DNA of 64,000 nt, taken from Limisphaera sp. (GTDB taxonomy: Bacteria > Verrucomicrobiota > Verrucomicrobiia > Limisphaerales > Limisphaeraceae). Each line of letters opens with the position of its first letter. Positions within the stretch are counted from its first letter, which is position 1. The notes beneath the pieces were generated by a model. It saw only the letters and a list, made by a program, of their open reading frames with translations, was not told the origin of the DNA and did no database searches. The translations under genes and the position numbers were made by a program. Positions 9,429 to 18,742 of this stretch are shown here, piece by piece. Location: NCBI GenBank assembly GCA_025057755.1, contig JANWVC010000003.1, forward strand, positions 418,289 to 482,288, given 5' to 3'.

Positions 9429-11000
9429 TCAAGGAGTGGAGCTGGAACTCGTGGACGCGACATCGGCTTTGCGGGTGAAGATGCCGACGACGCGTGCTTC
9501 TTTTGTGAAGTATTTACAAGCGACCCGTTGCAAATCCTCGGCGGACACTTGTTGATACTTGGCGCCGGACGCATTGATTTCCCGCCAATCCCCTAGGCCA
9601 TCATATACCAGCAGTTGAACTAAGATGGAGAAATTCGAGGTCAACCGGCGATACTCAGCGGCGGCAAAGTTATTCTTGACTTTCTGTAACTCTTCAGGCG
9701 GCACGCGTTCGTTTTTCAAGCGCTCCAATTCCTCATAAATGGCCTTTTCCACCTCCTCTGGATGATGTGGCGACCGAGCCTCTGCGCTGATGACGAAATT
9801 GCCAGCCCATTTCTGGCTGTTTTGTGTGGCGGAGACTTGGGTCGCAATCTGCCGACCCAAGACGAGTCCCTTGTACAACCGGCCGGTCCGGTGCGAAAGC
9901 AGCTCTGACAGAAGTTCCAAAGCGTAGGAGTCTCTATGGGCAAACGGCACAGTCAGCCATGCAACGCGCACCTGTGGGTTGGCCTCAACCTCCGCGTACA
10001 TGCGGCGCTCAGCCACAGGTGGGATTTCTTCGGTCAGAACTTCGGGTGGCGTGCGGTTGCCTCGCGGGATCCGGCCAAAGTACTTTTGAGCCAGCGCGAT
10101 GGCCCGGTTGGTCTGCAAATCCCCCACCAGCACCAAGGTGACGTTCTCCGGAATGTAATAGGTGGCATAAAACTCGTCTGCTTGTGCCTTGCTAATGGCA
10201 GCAATGTCCGACGGCCACCCGATCACCGGCCAATGATAGGGGTGCGCCTGCCAGAACAACGCGTTAAAAGCTTCCTCGAACCGGCCCAGGGGCGTGGATT
10301 CGATTCGCAATCGACGTTCTTCAGATACGACCTCACGTTCGGCGTAGAACTCGCGGAGGACGGGCTGTCGCAATCGCTCGGATTCCATCCACATCCATAA
10401 TTCCAATTTGTTGGCCGGCAACGTGATGAAATACGCGGTGAAATCTTCCGTGGTAAAGGCATTCATTCCCGAAGCGCCTGCGGCCGTGTAAATGCGATCA
10501 AACTCGTTCTTCACTAACAAGCGGCGCTGTTCCTCCACCAGTTTTTGGAAGGCAGCCTCCAATTCACGGAGGCGCGGAGTCCGATGCTCAGGTTTTCTCC
10601 AATCGTCAATTTCCCCCCGACGCCAAGCCGCTCGCAGTTTGGACTCCTCTTGTCGCATTTGCTCCCGGATGCGTTCTTGTTCAGCGATGATTTCAAGGTC
10701 TCGAGCCGGATCCAGGGTTCCAATGGTTCGAGTCCCTTTAAACATCATATGTTCGAAAAGATGCGTCAGACCGGTCATGCCGGGACGTTCGTTGGCACTT
10801 CCCACATGGGCGACCCACCCCCCGGCCACACTGGGCTCATCCCGACGTTCCACCATCAACAAGCGCATGCCATTAGTGAGCTCAACTTCGACCACGGGCA
10901 CCTGTTGGGCCGCAGCTGGGATCGAGCCGATAAGCCAGGTCAACACTCCCCAAACGAACCCTCCGAAACGCGCGGGTCCAATGCTGATCTGAGCTGTCAT
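9429..11000 (-). CDS. Zinc-dependent M16 family peptidase (catalytic subunit)
   Basis: This 523-residue protein carries the inverted zinc motif HLFEH at residues 80-84 of the ATG-11000 start, within MTGLTHLFEHMMFKGT, and the downstream EREVVSEERR segment that supplies the third zinc ligand. A charged, probably coiled helical insert follows (EQERIREQMRQEESKLRAAW). A signal peptide is visible at the N-terminus (GFVWGVLTWLIGSIPAAAQQ) with likely cleavage after AAA. The family cleaves peptides in a closed chamber; in bacteria the active subunit usually pairs with an inactive one, here encoded 16 bases downstream. An earlier start at 11051 is possible but would place 17 residues in front of the signal sequence. 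Substrate cannot be inferred. Confidence 0.9.
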   Translation of the reverse strand: MTAQISIGPARFGGFVWGVLTWLIGSIPAAAQQVPVVEVELTNGMRLLMVERRDEPSVAGGWVAHVGSANERPGMTGLTHLFEHMMFKGTRTIGTLDPARDLEIIAEQERIREQMRQEESKLRAAWRRGEIDDWRKPEHRTPRLRELEAAFQKLVEEQRRLLVKNEFDRIYTAAGASGMNAFTTEDFTAYFITLPANKLELWMWMESERLRQPVLREFYAEREVVSEERRLRIESTPLGRFEEAFNALFWQAHPYHWPVIGWPSDIAAISKAQADEFYATYYIPENVTLVLVGDLQTNRAIALAQKYFGRIPRGNRTPPEVLTEEIPPVAERRMYAEVEANPQVRVAWLTVPFAHRDSYALELLSELLSHRTGRLYKGLVLGRQIATQVSATQNSQKWAGNFVISAEARSPHHPEEVEKAIYEELERLKNERVPPEELQKVKNNFAAAEYRRLTSNFSILVQLLVYDGLGDWREINASGAKYQQVSAEDLQRVACKYFTKEARVVGIFTRKADVASTSSSSTP

Positions 11001-11421
11001 GTCTTTCGCCTTCACGTGGGTGCAAGGTAGGGTGGGCCGGGAAAGTCGCAACTTGTAAAAGGCAACTACTGCGATATAGGGCGCGTCTCCGTGAGGCTAT
11101 CCAGCCGCGAAACCATTGCCCAGAAACGATTCTGTGCTGCTGTTCTTGCAGCCTGGGAATGCTCCCGAGATGCGTTCACAGTGCTGCGGTTGGAAACGTC
11201 TCCCATGCTTCGCCGGGGAGCCCAGATAAGGCATCGGAGGACCTTTTGTAAGGCAGAGTCAGGAATTCGGATTTGTGTGCCCAACATGATGGCAGTGACA
11301 GTTCTGTCACGGAGCAAAAGCACGATTGCGTGGCCGCTGTTCCGGAGGTGTGTCCAAGCTGATCCAGTTACCGAACATGGCTTGAGGGTCTCATCGGGAC
11401 GCCTGGATGAAGTCCCGGCTG
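11001..11421. other. 421-base spacer without a gene
   Basis: This spacer separates the M16 pair from argS. Short antisense frames such as 11066-11323 have no recognisable motif. It presumably contains the promoter of the peptidase pair and the transcript end of argS; no clear T-tailed hairpin was seen. Confidence 0.5.
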
Positions 11422-13161
11422 CTACATTTGATCCAACACTTCCACGCCGAGAGCCTCCAGGCCAAGGCGGAGGACGCGAGCTGTCACCTCACACAAATAC
11501 AAACGATGACTGCGTTCAGGTTCGGGTGCTTTTAATACAGGACAAGTTTCATAAAACCGGGTAAACCGGCCGGCCAGCTCAAACAAGTAGTTGCACAAAT
11601 AATTCGGCCGGTAGTCCTCTGCTACCGCCTCCAGGACCAGTCCAAAGTCTAACAAGTGACGTCCGAGAGCCAATTCCTCAGGGGTTTGCAAGCCGATACC
11701 TTTTGCGGCCGACGCGCGGGCCGCTTCGGCGGTCAGGCCACCTTTGCGGAAGATGCTGGCAGTTCGGGCATACGCGTACTGTAGATACGGCGCCGTATTG
11801 CCGCTCAGCGATAACATGCGATCCCAACTAAACACGTAATCACTCTGGCGGTTGGAAAGAAGGTCTGCGTATTTGACCGCGCCCAAGCCAACCACCCGAG
11901 CAATCCGGCGTCGCTCGGCCTCGGGCAATTCGGGCTGTTTGACAGTTACCACCTGCAGCGCACGCTCCTCGGCTTCATCCAAGAGGTCTGACAATTTAAC
12001 GGTGTCGCCCGAACGAGTTTTGAAGGGCTTGCCATCCTCCCCCAGGATGGTGCCGAACCAGACGTGCACCAATTTCACGTGAGCTGCATCTGGTCGCCAC
12101 ATCCGGAATGCGGCAAACACTTGTCGAAAATGCAACTGTTGCCGCGCGTCCGTAACGTACAGGATCTCGTCTGGATGCCACGTCTCGATACGGTAAAGGA
12201 GTGTGGCCAAGTCGGTGGTAGCGTAGTTAAACGCTCCGTCGCTTTTCTGGATAATTAAGGGCGTATCTTTCAGATCTGGAAGGTTGTCAAAAAAAATCAC
12301 CTTGGCACCTTCGCTCTCGCGAGCCAATCCCAGCCTAACCAGCTCATCAACCAATGCCTGCAAACGGGGGTGATAAAAACTTTCGCCCAACGTATAATCA
12401 AAGCGGATCCCCAGCCGCTCGTAAATTCGATCGAACTCGGCGCGCGACAGGGTGGTCATCTCACGCCAAATGGCCAAGTTCTGCGGATCGCCCCCCTGCA
12501 GCGCCACCAATTCGCGGCGCGCCGCTTCCAGCATGCTCGGATCCTGCTGGCATGCTGCATGCACCAACTTGTAAAGCCGTTCCATCTCGGCGATCGCATC
12601 CCGCGTGAGAGCTTGCAGATCCAAAAACCGTTTCCATCCCAGCAACAACATGCCGAACTGCGTGCCCCAATCGCCAAGGTGATTATCGGTGATCACACGG
12701 TGGCCCAAACGGCGCAATACTCGTGCCAAGCAGTCGCCGAGGATGGTAGACCGGATATGCCCGACATGCATCGGCTTGGCCACATTAGGCGAGCTAAAGT
12801 CCACCACGACCGTGCGTGGGGCGGCAGCCGGAGTCACAAATGGCAGGCTCTGCTCGGCTGCTTCGCTCAGGGCCGCGGCTACCGTCTGGGGCCGAAGCCG
12901 AAAATTGACAAAACCCGGCCCCGCCACTTCGACGGCCTCACACAAATCACTCAGATCCAACCGAGCCAGGACCTCGGCCGCAAGCTGCCGCGGAGGCACC
13001 TGCCGTGACTTGGCCAAGCTCATGAGCGCGACCGCTTGATAATCCCCGAACCTGGGATCCGGACATGGCCTGACCTGAACCGTTTCCAGATCAGCCTCCG
13101 GACAGACAGTACTGACTGCGGCCCGCAGACGTTCTTGGATCGCTAGAGACGGCAAAGGCAT
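11422..13161 (-). CDS. argS: Arginine-tRNA ligase
   Basis: This 579-residue class I aminoacyl-tRNA synthetase charges tRNA-Arg in the cytoplasm. The N-terminal Add-1 domain (about 1-110, with FGDYQAVALMSLAKS and VAGPGFVNFRL) is characteristic of ArgS. The HIGH-type motif is HVGH at residues 132-135 within NVAKPMHVGHIRSTILGD, and the neighbouring DNHLGDWGTQFGML is diagnostic for arginine enzymes. The region of the KMSKS loop reads GKPFKTRSGDTVKLSDLLDE, the usual degenerate form in ArgS. The C-terminal DALR-type anticodon domain ends with FYETCPVL and LGLEALGVEVLDQM. Length is normal. It is followed by the PTS EIIA-like gene upstream on the same strand with about 100 bases between, so cotranscription is possible but not evident. 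Confidence 0.97.
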   Translation of the reverse strand: MPLPSLAIQERLRAAVSTVCPEADLETVQVRPCPDPRFGDYQAVALMSLAKSRQVPPRQLAAEVLARLDLSDLCEAVEVAGPGFVNFRLRPQTVAAALSEAAEQSLPFVTPAAAPRTVVVDFSSPNVAKPMHVGHIRSTILGDCLARVLRRLGHRVITDNHLGDWGTQFGMLLLGWKRFLDLQALTRDAIAEMERLYKLVHAACQQDPSMLEAARRELVALQGGDPQNLAIWREMTTLSRAEFDRIYERLGIRFDYTLGESFYHPRLQALVDELVRLGLARESEGAKVIFFDNLPDLKDTPLIIQKSDGAFNYATTDLATLLYRIETWHPDEILYVTDARQQLHFRQVFAAFRMWRPDAAHVKLVHVWFGTILGEDGKPFKTRSGDTVKLSDLLDEAEERALQVVTVKQPELPEAERRRIARVVGLGAVKYADLLSNRQSDYVFSWDRMLSLSGNTAPYLQYAYARTASIFRKGGLTAEAARASAAKGIGLQTPEELALGRHLLDFGLVLEAVAEDYRPNYLCNYLFELAGRFTRFYETCPVLKAPEPERSHRLYLCEVTARVLRLGLEALGVEVLDQM

Positions 13162-13266
13162 GGACTGATCGTTTTCTACGAACGCTTTTGAGGCTTCCCT
13201 ATTTCGATGGAAAGCCGTGCAAAGCTCTTCACGGAACGAAAGCGACCGGTTTTACAAGGTGAGAAT

Positions 13267-13740
13267 TTATTTGTCCTTCTTCCCACAATGCTGTCGGATG
13301 ATTTGCATCATGGCGTCTGCATCCGGCGCCTCCTCCAATGCCTTGCGGAACTCGGCTTTATGCAGGAGCTTGGCAATATTGGCCAGCGTGTGCAGATGCT
13401 TTTGAAACTGCCCTTGGGGCACCAAAAACAACATGACCAGTTTCACTGGTTGATTGTCTAGTGCTTCGAAATCCACCCCCTGACGGGAGCGACCCAATGC
13501 TCCCACAACCTGCTGGATGACGTCGGTAGAAGCGTGTGGAATGCCAATTCCAAAGCCGATTCCAGTGCTCATCGAGTTTTCACGCTTCCGGACCACGGTG
13601 GCAACAGCGTCGCGGTTTTCCGGACGGATTTTGCCCGTGGCCACCAACACGTCAATGAGCTCGTCGATGGCCTGCCAACGATCACGTGCTTTCAGGTCCG
13701 TAACGATCTGCTCCCGGCTCAGGATGTCGGCCAAGTCCAT
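13267..13740 (-). CDS. PTS EIIA-type (fructose/nitrogen class) domain protein
   Basis: The 157-residue product is a single PTS EIIA type-2 domain. The phosphorylatable histidine sits in STGIGFGIGIPHASTD, and the later segments PVKLVMLFLVPQGQFQKHL and LANIAKLLHKAEFRKAL are typical of PtsN/FruA-like EIIA domains. Such proteins accept phosphate from an HPr-like carrier and act in sugar uptake or, as PtsN, in regulation of nitrogen and potassium metabolism. No EIIB or EIIC permease domain lies near, which favours a regulatory role. The start was set at the ATG at 13740 (MDLADILSREQIVTDL), where family similarity begins; an ATG at 13794 would add 18 residues. Confidence 0.85.
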   Translation of the reverse strand: MDLADILSREQIVTDLKARDRWQAIDELIDVLVATGKIRPENRDAVATVVRKRENSMSTGIGFGIGIPHASTDVIQQVVGALGRSRQGVDFEALDNQPVKLVMLFLVPQGQFQKHLHTLANIAKLLHKAEFRKALEEAPDADAMMQIIRQHCGKKDK

Positions 13741-15859
13741 AACATGCCGCAAATTCAGCCGCTGCATTTGGCCCCAACTGAAGAACGTTAGCAAGAATGA
13801 ATTCTATAGCCGAGCCCAACGGACCCGGCGGCTTCGAAATGGCCCCATGGGCATAAACTCGATCAGACGCCCCAGCCCCATTTCTATTGGCCGGACCAAG
13901 ATGCCCTCGCACGGCCTTTGACGCTGAGCTTTCGATGAGTTTTTATGGGGACACTCTGCGAATCGAAGCCTTCCCAAGAACAACCGACGCGTTCTTCCAT
14001 CCTGTTGGAGCGACCGTCGAAAAGGGAGGTATGACTCTAGGCCGTTTTCTTGGACACAGCCCTCGTGGAAAGTCACGGACCCAGCGTTGCCGGGGTCCCA
14101 AGCAGGTTGGCTCACCCGATCGGGTAATCTAAGTTCAGGAATTGCAGTGGGTCAGGCGGGTCTGTGGCCAACGGCAGGATTTCACGGAAGTAGCTGAAAC
14201 CTAGCGGAGTAAGTCAACCCGTGTCGGAGTCTGCTACGCCCCGGGACCTGCCGATTGCCAGGCGTGATGAAACGGCAATACAGACCTGCCATGGTTAAAA
14301 CCCGGTGTCGCCCCTGACAAAAACCCTTCTAGTTCTATATGAGCATGGTGGGCTCTTGCCAGTCGTATTGCACGTACGGCCCTTGGCGTGCCGGGTCTAC
14401 CCACCAGCGGGGCTCAGGAAAACAGCCAATGCGTGAGGATACGGGCGTGCATTCAGCAGATTGCGCAGTTGCATGCGGTGGTACAGGGCTCATACCTCCC
14501 GATCATTTGATTGAGGCGTTTGCATTTTGGAGCCGCGCTAAATTCCCTTTGGAAGGCGTGAGTCGGGGCTTTCTAGCCGTAGAATTTCTTCATTGCCGTT
14601 AATCTATTGTGTCGAGGGAAGTACTCCAAACGAATTTGGGGTAGATGGCATCGCAGCTCCATCAGCAGCAATAATCTTGAGCATGGTCAGCGTTCGGCAA
14701 CTCAAACCCTCCATGGCAACCGTATTTTGGGGACAGCCGGTGAGGGTAAGAGGCAGGCCATGAAAGCCCTTTCGTCTGCTTGAACGTACGCGGGTCAAAG
14801 GGTGGAAAAGGCCCGGGCATGAACGAGTTGGAAAACCAAACGGTTTCCATCACGACCTGTGACGAGGTGCACATTGCCCAGGTTCAATTTGCGACCACAC
14901 GGTGCGGCGTGCACGAGCATCGCATCCCTGGCCAGTAATGTAAACAAGGTTCAATCAACGGCCTGCGGGTCTGAAACAGGGGACGAAGCCAGCGCCGGCC
15001 GGTGCCGGCAAAAGACCCCGGCACCCACCACCGGATCAATTTCCTCTTGCACAAAGGGAGAATGTTTTGGTCCCACCTGAGGCCCGACGTGTTTGCATCG
15101 TTGATTTTTCGGTTCGGGCTGTAGACTGGTTTTTTGACTCCGGAGCCATTGTGGCACAACAACGTGGCTGGCGGGTGTCCGGCAGCAGCCTGAGACACTG
15201 GGTCGAACCCGTAATCTTTTGGATGATAAGTGGTAGGGCCAAAGCAGCAAGCATCACGTGGCGGCTCCCCACCGCTCTTGTGGACACGCCCGGGCCATCG
15301 ATCCGGAGGCATGATGGCGCAGGGGCCTCATGCGCCGACCGTGTGTTTAGCAGCATTCGTGGTGAAACGCTGAGGCGTGAAATCAATTTAAACTATAGCG
15401 GCCCGGGACATCCGTTGTGAGTTCGTTGGAGCTTGAGCCGGAGTCAGCGGCGGTCCGGACCGTCGATGCCCCGGGCGCCGATGTTCGTCCTTTGCCGGGT
15501 TAAGGTTTGTACGCTCCACGTGTCGAGAATGTTAGGGTGAAGGACGCTTGCATACGCAGGGTCCCCTTAGCATGCTTGACCGGCGATTGTCGTCGTAATG
15601 CTAAAGACTTGATGCAACCTCGATTGGACATGCCCCTGTTCCGGCGAGCACGGGGTTTTATCATGAGCCTGGAATCAGAACAGGTCCATTTGGATTGACA
15701 GCGCCGAGTCTGCACCAACAAGGGAGCTCGGAACGAACCGGGTGAACAGAACGCTTTTACCCAGTCAGGTCCTCGCACAGGCTGATGGACCAGCACGCGG
15801 CGGCAACTCACGGTGACGCTTGCCGAAGTCGCCTTCTGTGTTACAGTGCCGGCGTTGCC
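13741..15859. other. About 2.1 kb without a recognisable gene
   Basis: Both strands carry only short, mutually overlapping frames of up to about 140 codons (for example 14884-15312 and 15036-15386 on minus, 15067-15420 on plus). None has a family motif that I recognise. In a region otherwise packed with genes this is the longest empty stretch, and together with the pseudogenes to its left it looks like decayed coding sequence too far gone to identify. The last 100 bases must hold the promoter of the beta-helix gene. Confidence 0.45.
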
Positions 15860-18658
15860 ATGGAAAAGGTTGTCGGGGGAGGTTATGCAAGCCTTATAAA
15901 AACCCTGCGCATACTAGTCTTTCTAGCTTCGTTGGGCAGCTCGGCGTACAGCCCTGCTGCTGTTTTTGTGGTAAATCATGCGGGCGACAGCGGTGCTGGC
16001 TCGCTGCGTCAGGCGATCTTGGATGCCGAGTCGAACCCAGGCGCTGATTCAATCCATTTTGCCATCCCGGGAGCTGGGACGTTCAGCATCGCCCTGCAAA
16101 GTCCCTTGCCAGCGATCCGCGAGCCTTTGAGGATCGACGGCTCTACTCAACCAGGTTACGCAGGTGCCCCTCGGATCGAGCTCAACGGCGCTGGCGCCGG
16201 TCCGAACGCACATGGATTATATCTCTTGACCTCCAATTGCTTGGTCCGTGCTTTGGGTTTGGTTCGCTTCAGTGGTGATGGGATCCGCATCGAATATGGC
16301 GGCAGCAACATTGTGGAGGGGTGTTGGATCGGGGTCACTCTTGATGGCAAAACAGCCGCTCCCAATAGCCAAGGAGGCATCACCATTCGGAGCAGTGGCA
16401 ACCGCGTAGGCGGCCCATCACCGCACCAAAGGAACGTAATCTCAGGCGGTAACCAAGGGGGCATCTTCTTGTTGGATTCCATGGCCACCGGCAACATGAT
16501 ACAAGGCAACTACATCGGGTTGGACGCTGGCGGCACCCAAGCCCTCGGCAACTTACAGAATGGCATCCTGATCTCGGCTGCGGCTGGAAATGTCATCGGT
16601 GGACTCAATCCGGGCGAAGGCAATGTCGTGTCCGGGAATGGACAGGCCGGGATCTATCTGATGTATCCCACAGCGGTCTTTAACCGGATCCAGGGCAACC
16701 TGATCGGCACGGACGCAACCGGACGACGCAGCCTCGGCAATCTATTCGGGGTCGTCATCGTTGGCGGGACCAGCAACATCATTGGCGGCGTGGAGCCCGC
16801 TGCCGCCAACGTGATTTCTGGAAACCGGTCCAATGGCGTCCACATTACCCTCGGGCCAGGCGGCGGAGGATCTTGGAACCAAGTAGCGGGCAATCGGATC
16901 GGCACCGACCTGAACGGCGCACAGGCCCTGTCCAATCGCGGACGCGGGCTTGAGATTCATCGAGGTCTAGGCAACCGCATCGGGCCGGGCAATATCATTT
17001 CGGGTAATGAATTGAGCGGAGTTGCGATTACCGGAGCCGGCGCCACCAGCAACACAATCGTTGGGAACTACATCGGCACGGACAGCTCTGGTGCCATCGC
17101 GATCCCAAATCAATACGATGGGATTTTGTTGGTTGGCGTTTCCAACAATGTCGTGGGAGGACCCACAGCCGAAGAGCGAAACATTATTGCTGGCAACCTT
17201 GGCCACGGTATTTTCCTAAGTGGCGCCACCTGCCGATCAAACCAACTGTGGGGCAATTACATCGGCACAGATCGAACCGGCCGTCAGCCATTGGGCAATG
17301 CTTTATCGGGCGTGCGCGTGGAGGGACCCGGTAATCAAATCGGTGCGCCGCAGCCTAACGCCGGGAATTTGATCAGCGCAAATCTCGAGAACGGGATTTT
17401 CTTGGTCGAACGCAGTGCCTCCAACAACGTAATTGCGGGAAACATCATTGGCCTGGACGCCTCGGGTAACGTCCCGATGGGTAATCAGGTGGCGGGAATA
17501 GGGTTGACCAACGCACCCGACAATCAGATCGGCGGCGTTAACCCGGGAGCGGGCAACCTAATCTCTGGTAATGCAGATAGTGGCATTTACCTCATTGGCC
17601 CATGGGCAACCCGTAACCGCATCGAAGGCAACTTCATCGGAACCGATCGAACCGGCAGGCTGGCGCGAGGCAATGGCCGCGATGGCATCACCGGCTACGA
17701 TGCCCCTACCAATACCGTAGGTGGCAACGTCCCAGGTGCGCGTAACCTAATTTCCGGTAACGCGTGGAATGGTCTTTACTTGACCGGTCCCCATACTCGG
17801 GGCTGGGTGATCCAAGGAAATTGGATCGGAATTCAAAGCGACGGCTGGAGCCCGCTCGGCAACTTTTACCACAATCTCGAGTTTCTCACCAACAGCTCGC
17901 ATCATCTCATCGGAGGAATCGACCCAGAGGCTGCCAATCGGATTGCTTGGGCCCGTGGCAATGGCTGGGATGGGATTCGCATTCGCGCCGGCTCGACGAA
18001 CGTCACAATTCTCGGCAATGCAATCTTCAGTAATGGCGGAGCCGCCCCGACCGGTCTGGGGATCGATCTCGGCAATGACGGTGTGACCCCGAACGACGCC
18101 TGCGACGCCGACACTGGCGCAAATCTCCAACAAAACTTTCCTGTCCTTACCCAGGCTGTGGCTTCGGCGACCGCCTTGATTGTGAAAGGCTGGATTGACG
18201 CGAGGCCCAACCATAGCTACACGCTCTGGTTTTATGGAAATCCAACGAACGAACCCTCCGGCCATGGCGAAGGGATGTGGCCTCTCGGCCATGGGCTGGT
18301 TACCACGGACGCCAGCTGCAAAGGTGCCTTTTCCCTGAGCTTGCCCTTAGGTGGATCAGTCCCCGCCTGGGTCACTGCGACAGCGACGGACAGCGCGGGC
18401 AACACCTCTGAATTTAGTCAGTCCATCGCCATTCAAACGATCCCGAGGCTTGAAATCCTACCCGCCCAGACCGGATCGGGGCTCATTGTGAGGTGGCCAG
18501 CCTCAACTTCCGGCCTTCAGCTCCAACAGACCACCAATCTCGCTCCACCCATCCTCTGGCAGTCGGTGAGCCAACTGCCGACCCTGCAAAACGGGTGGTA
18601 TCATGTTACGGTCCTCCCCACCGACACCGCGAGATTTTACCGTCTCTTACTACCTTGA
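15860..18658 (+). CDS. Secreted parallel beta-helix repeat protein
   Basis: This 932-residue protein starts, at the ATG at 15860, with a signal peptide (LIKTLRILVFLASLGSSAYS) followed by VNHAGDSGAGSLRQAILDAE, the hallmark N-terminal strand-turn of surface beta-helix proteins. Roughly residues 100-740 consist of more than a dozen degenerate repeats of the type N-x-IGG-x5-GNxISGN-x2-GIxL-x6-NxIxGNxIGTDxxGxxxLGN, which should fold as a right-handed parallel beta-helix. The last 75 residues (RLEILPAQTGSGLIVRWPAS to RFYRLLLP) match a short beta-sandwich-like tail seen at the end of many verrucomicrobial exported proteins. The role may be adhesion or polysaccharide binding; no catalytic residues can be assigned. 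An earlier in-frame ATG at 15785 would put 25 polar residues before the signal peptide. Confidence 0.85.
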   Translation: MEKVVGGGYASLIKTLRILVFLASLGSSAYSPAAVFVVNHAGDSGAGSLRQAILDAESNPGADSIHFAIPGAGTFSIALQSPLPAIREPLRIDGSTQPGYAGAPRIELNGAGAGPNAHGLYLLTSNCLVRALGLVRFSGDGIRIEYGGSNIVEGCWIGVTLDGKTAAPNSQGGITIRSSGNRVGGPSPHQRNVISGGNQGGIFLLDSMATGNMIQGNYIGLDAGGTQALGNLQNGILISAAAGNVIGGLNPGEGNVVSGNGQAGIYLMYPTAVFNRIQGNLIGTDATGRRSLGNLFGVVIVGGTSNIIGGVEPAAANVISGNRSNGVHITLGPGGGGSWNQVAGNRIGTDLNGAQALSNRGRGLEIHRGLGNRIGPGNIISGNELSGVAITGAGATSNTIVGNYIGTDSSGAIAIPNQYDGILLVGVSNNVVGGPTAEERNIIAGNLGHGIFLSGATCRSNQLWGNYIGTDRTGRQPLGNALSGVRVEGPGNQIGAPQPNAGNLISANLENGIFLVERSASNNVIAGNIIGLDASGNVPMGNQVAGIGLTNAPDNQIGGVNPGAGNLISGNADSGIYLIGPWATRNRIEGNFIGTDRTGRLARGNGRDGITGYDAPTNTVGGNVPGARNLISGNAWNGLYLTGPHTRGWVIQGNWIGIQSDGWSPLGNFYHNLEFLTNSSHHLIGGIDPEAANRIAWARGNGWDGIRIRAGSTNVTILGNAIFSNGGAAPTGLGIDLGNDGVTPNDACDADTGANLQQNFPVLTQAVASATALIVKGWIDARPNHSYTLWFYGNPTNEPSGHGEGMWPLGHGLVTTDASCKGAFSLSLPLGGSVPAWVTATATDSAGNTSEFSQSIAIQTIPRLEILPAQTGSGLIVRWPASTSGLQLQQTTNLAPPILWQSVSQLPTLQNGWYHVTVLPTDTARFYRLLLP

Positions 18659-18742
18659 GAGATCACATCCAATCCACCAACCGATTGTGTCCGTGAGGAA
18701 GATTAGATCCTCTCCAGGGGGTTGGGGCCGCTCACTCTTCAT

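Noticed and set aside
16300..17800. Internal DNA repeats in the beta-helix gene as a mobile or tandem repeat array
   Set aside because: The repetition is at protein level, degenerate in DNA, and explained by the beta-helix fold.
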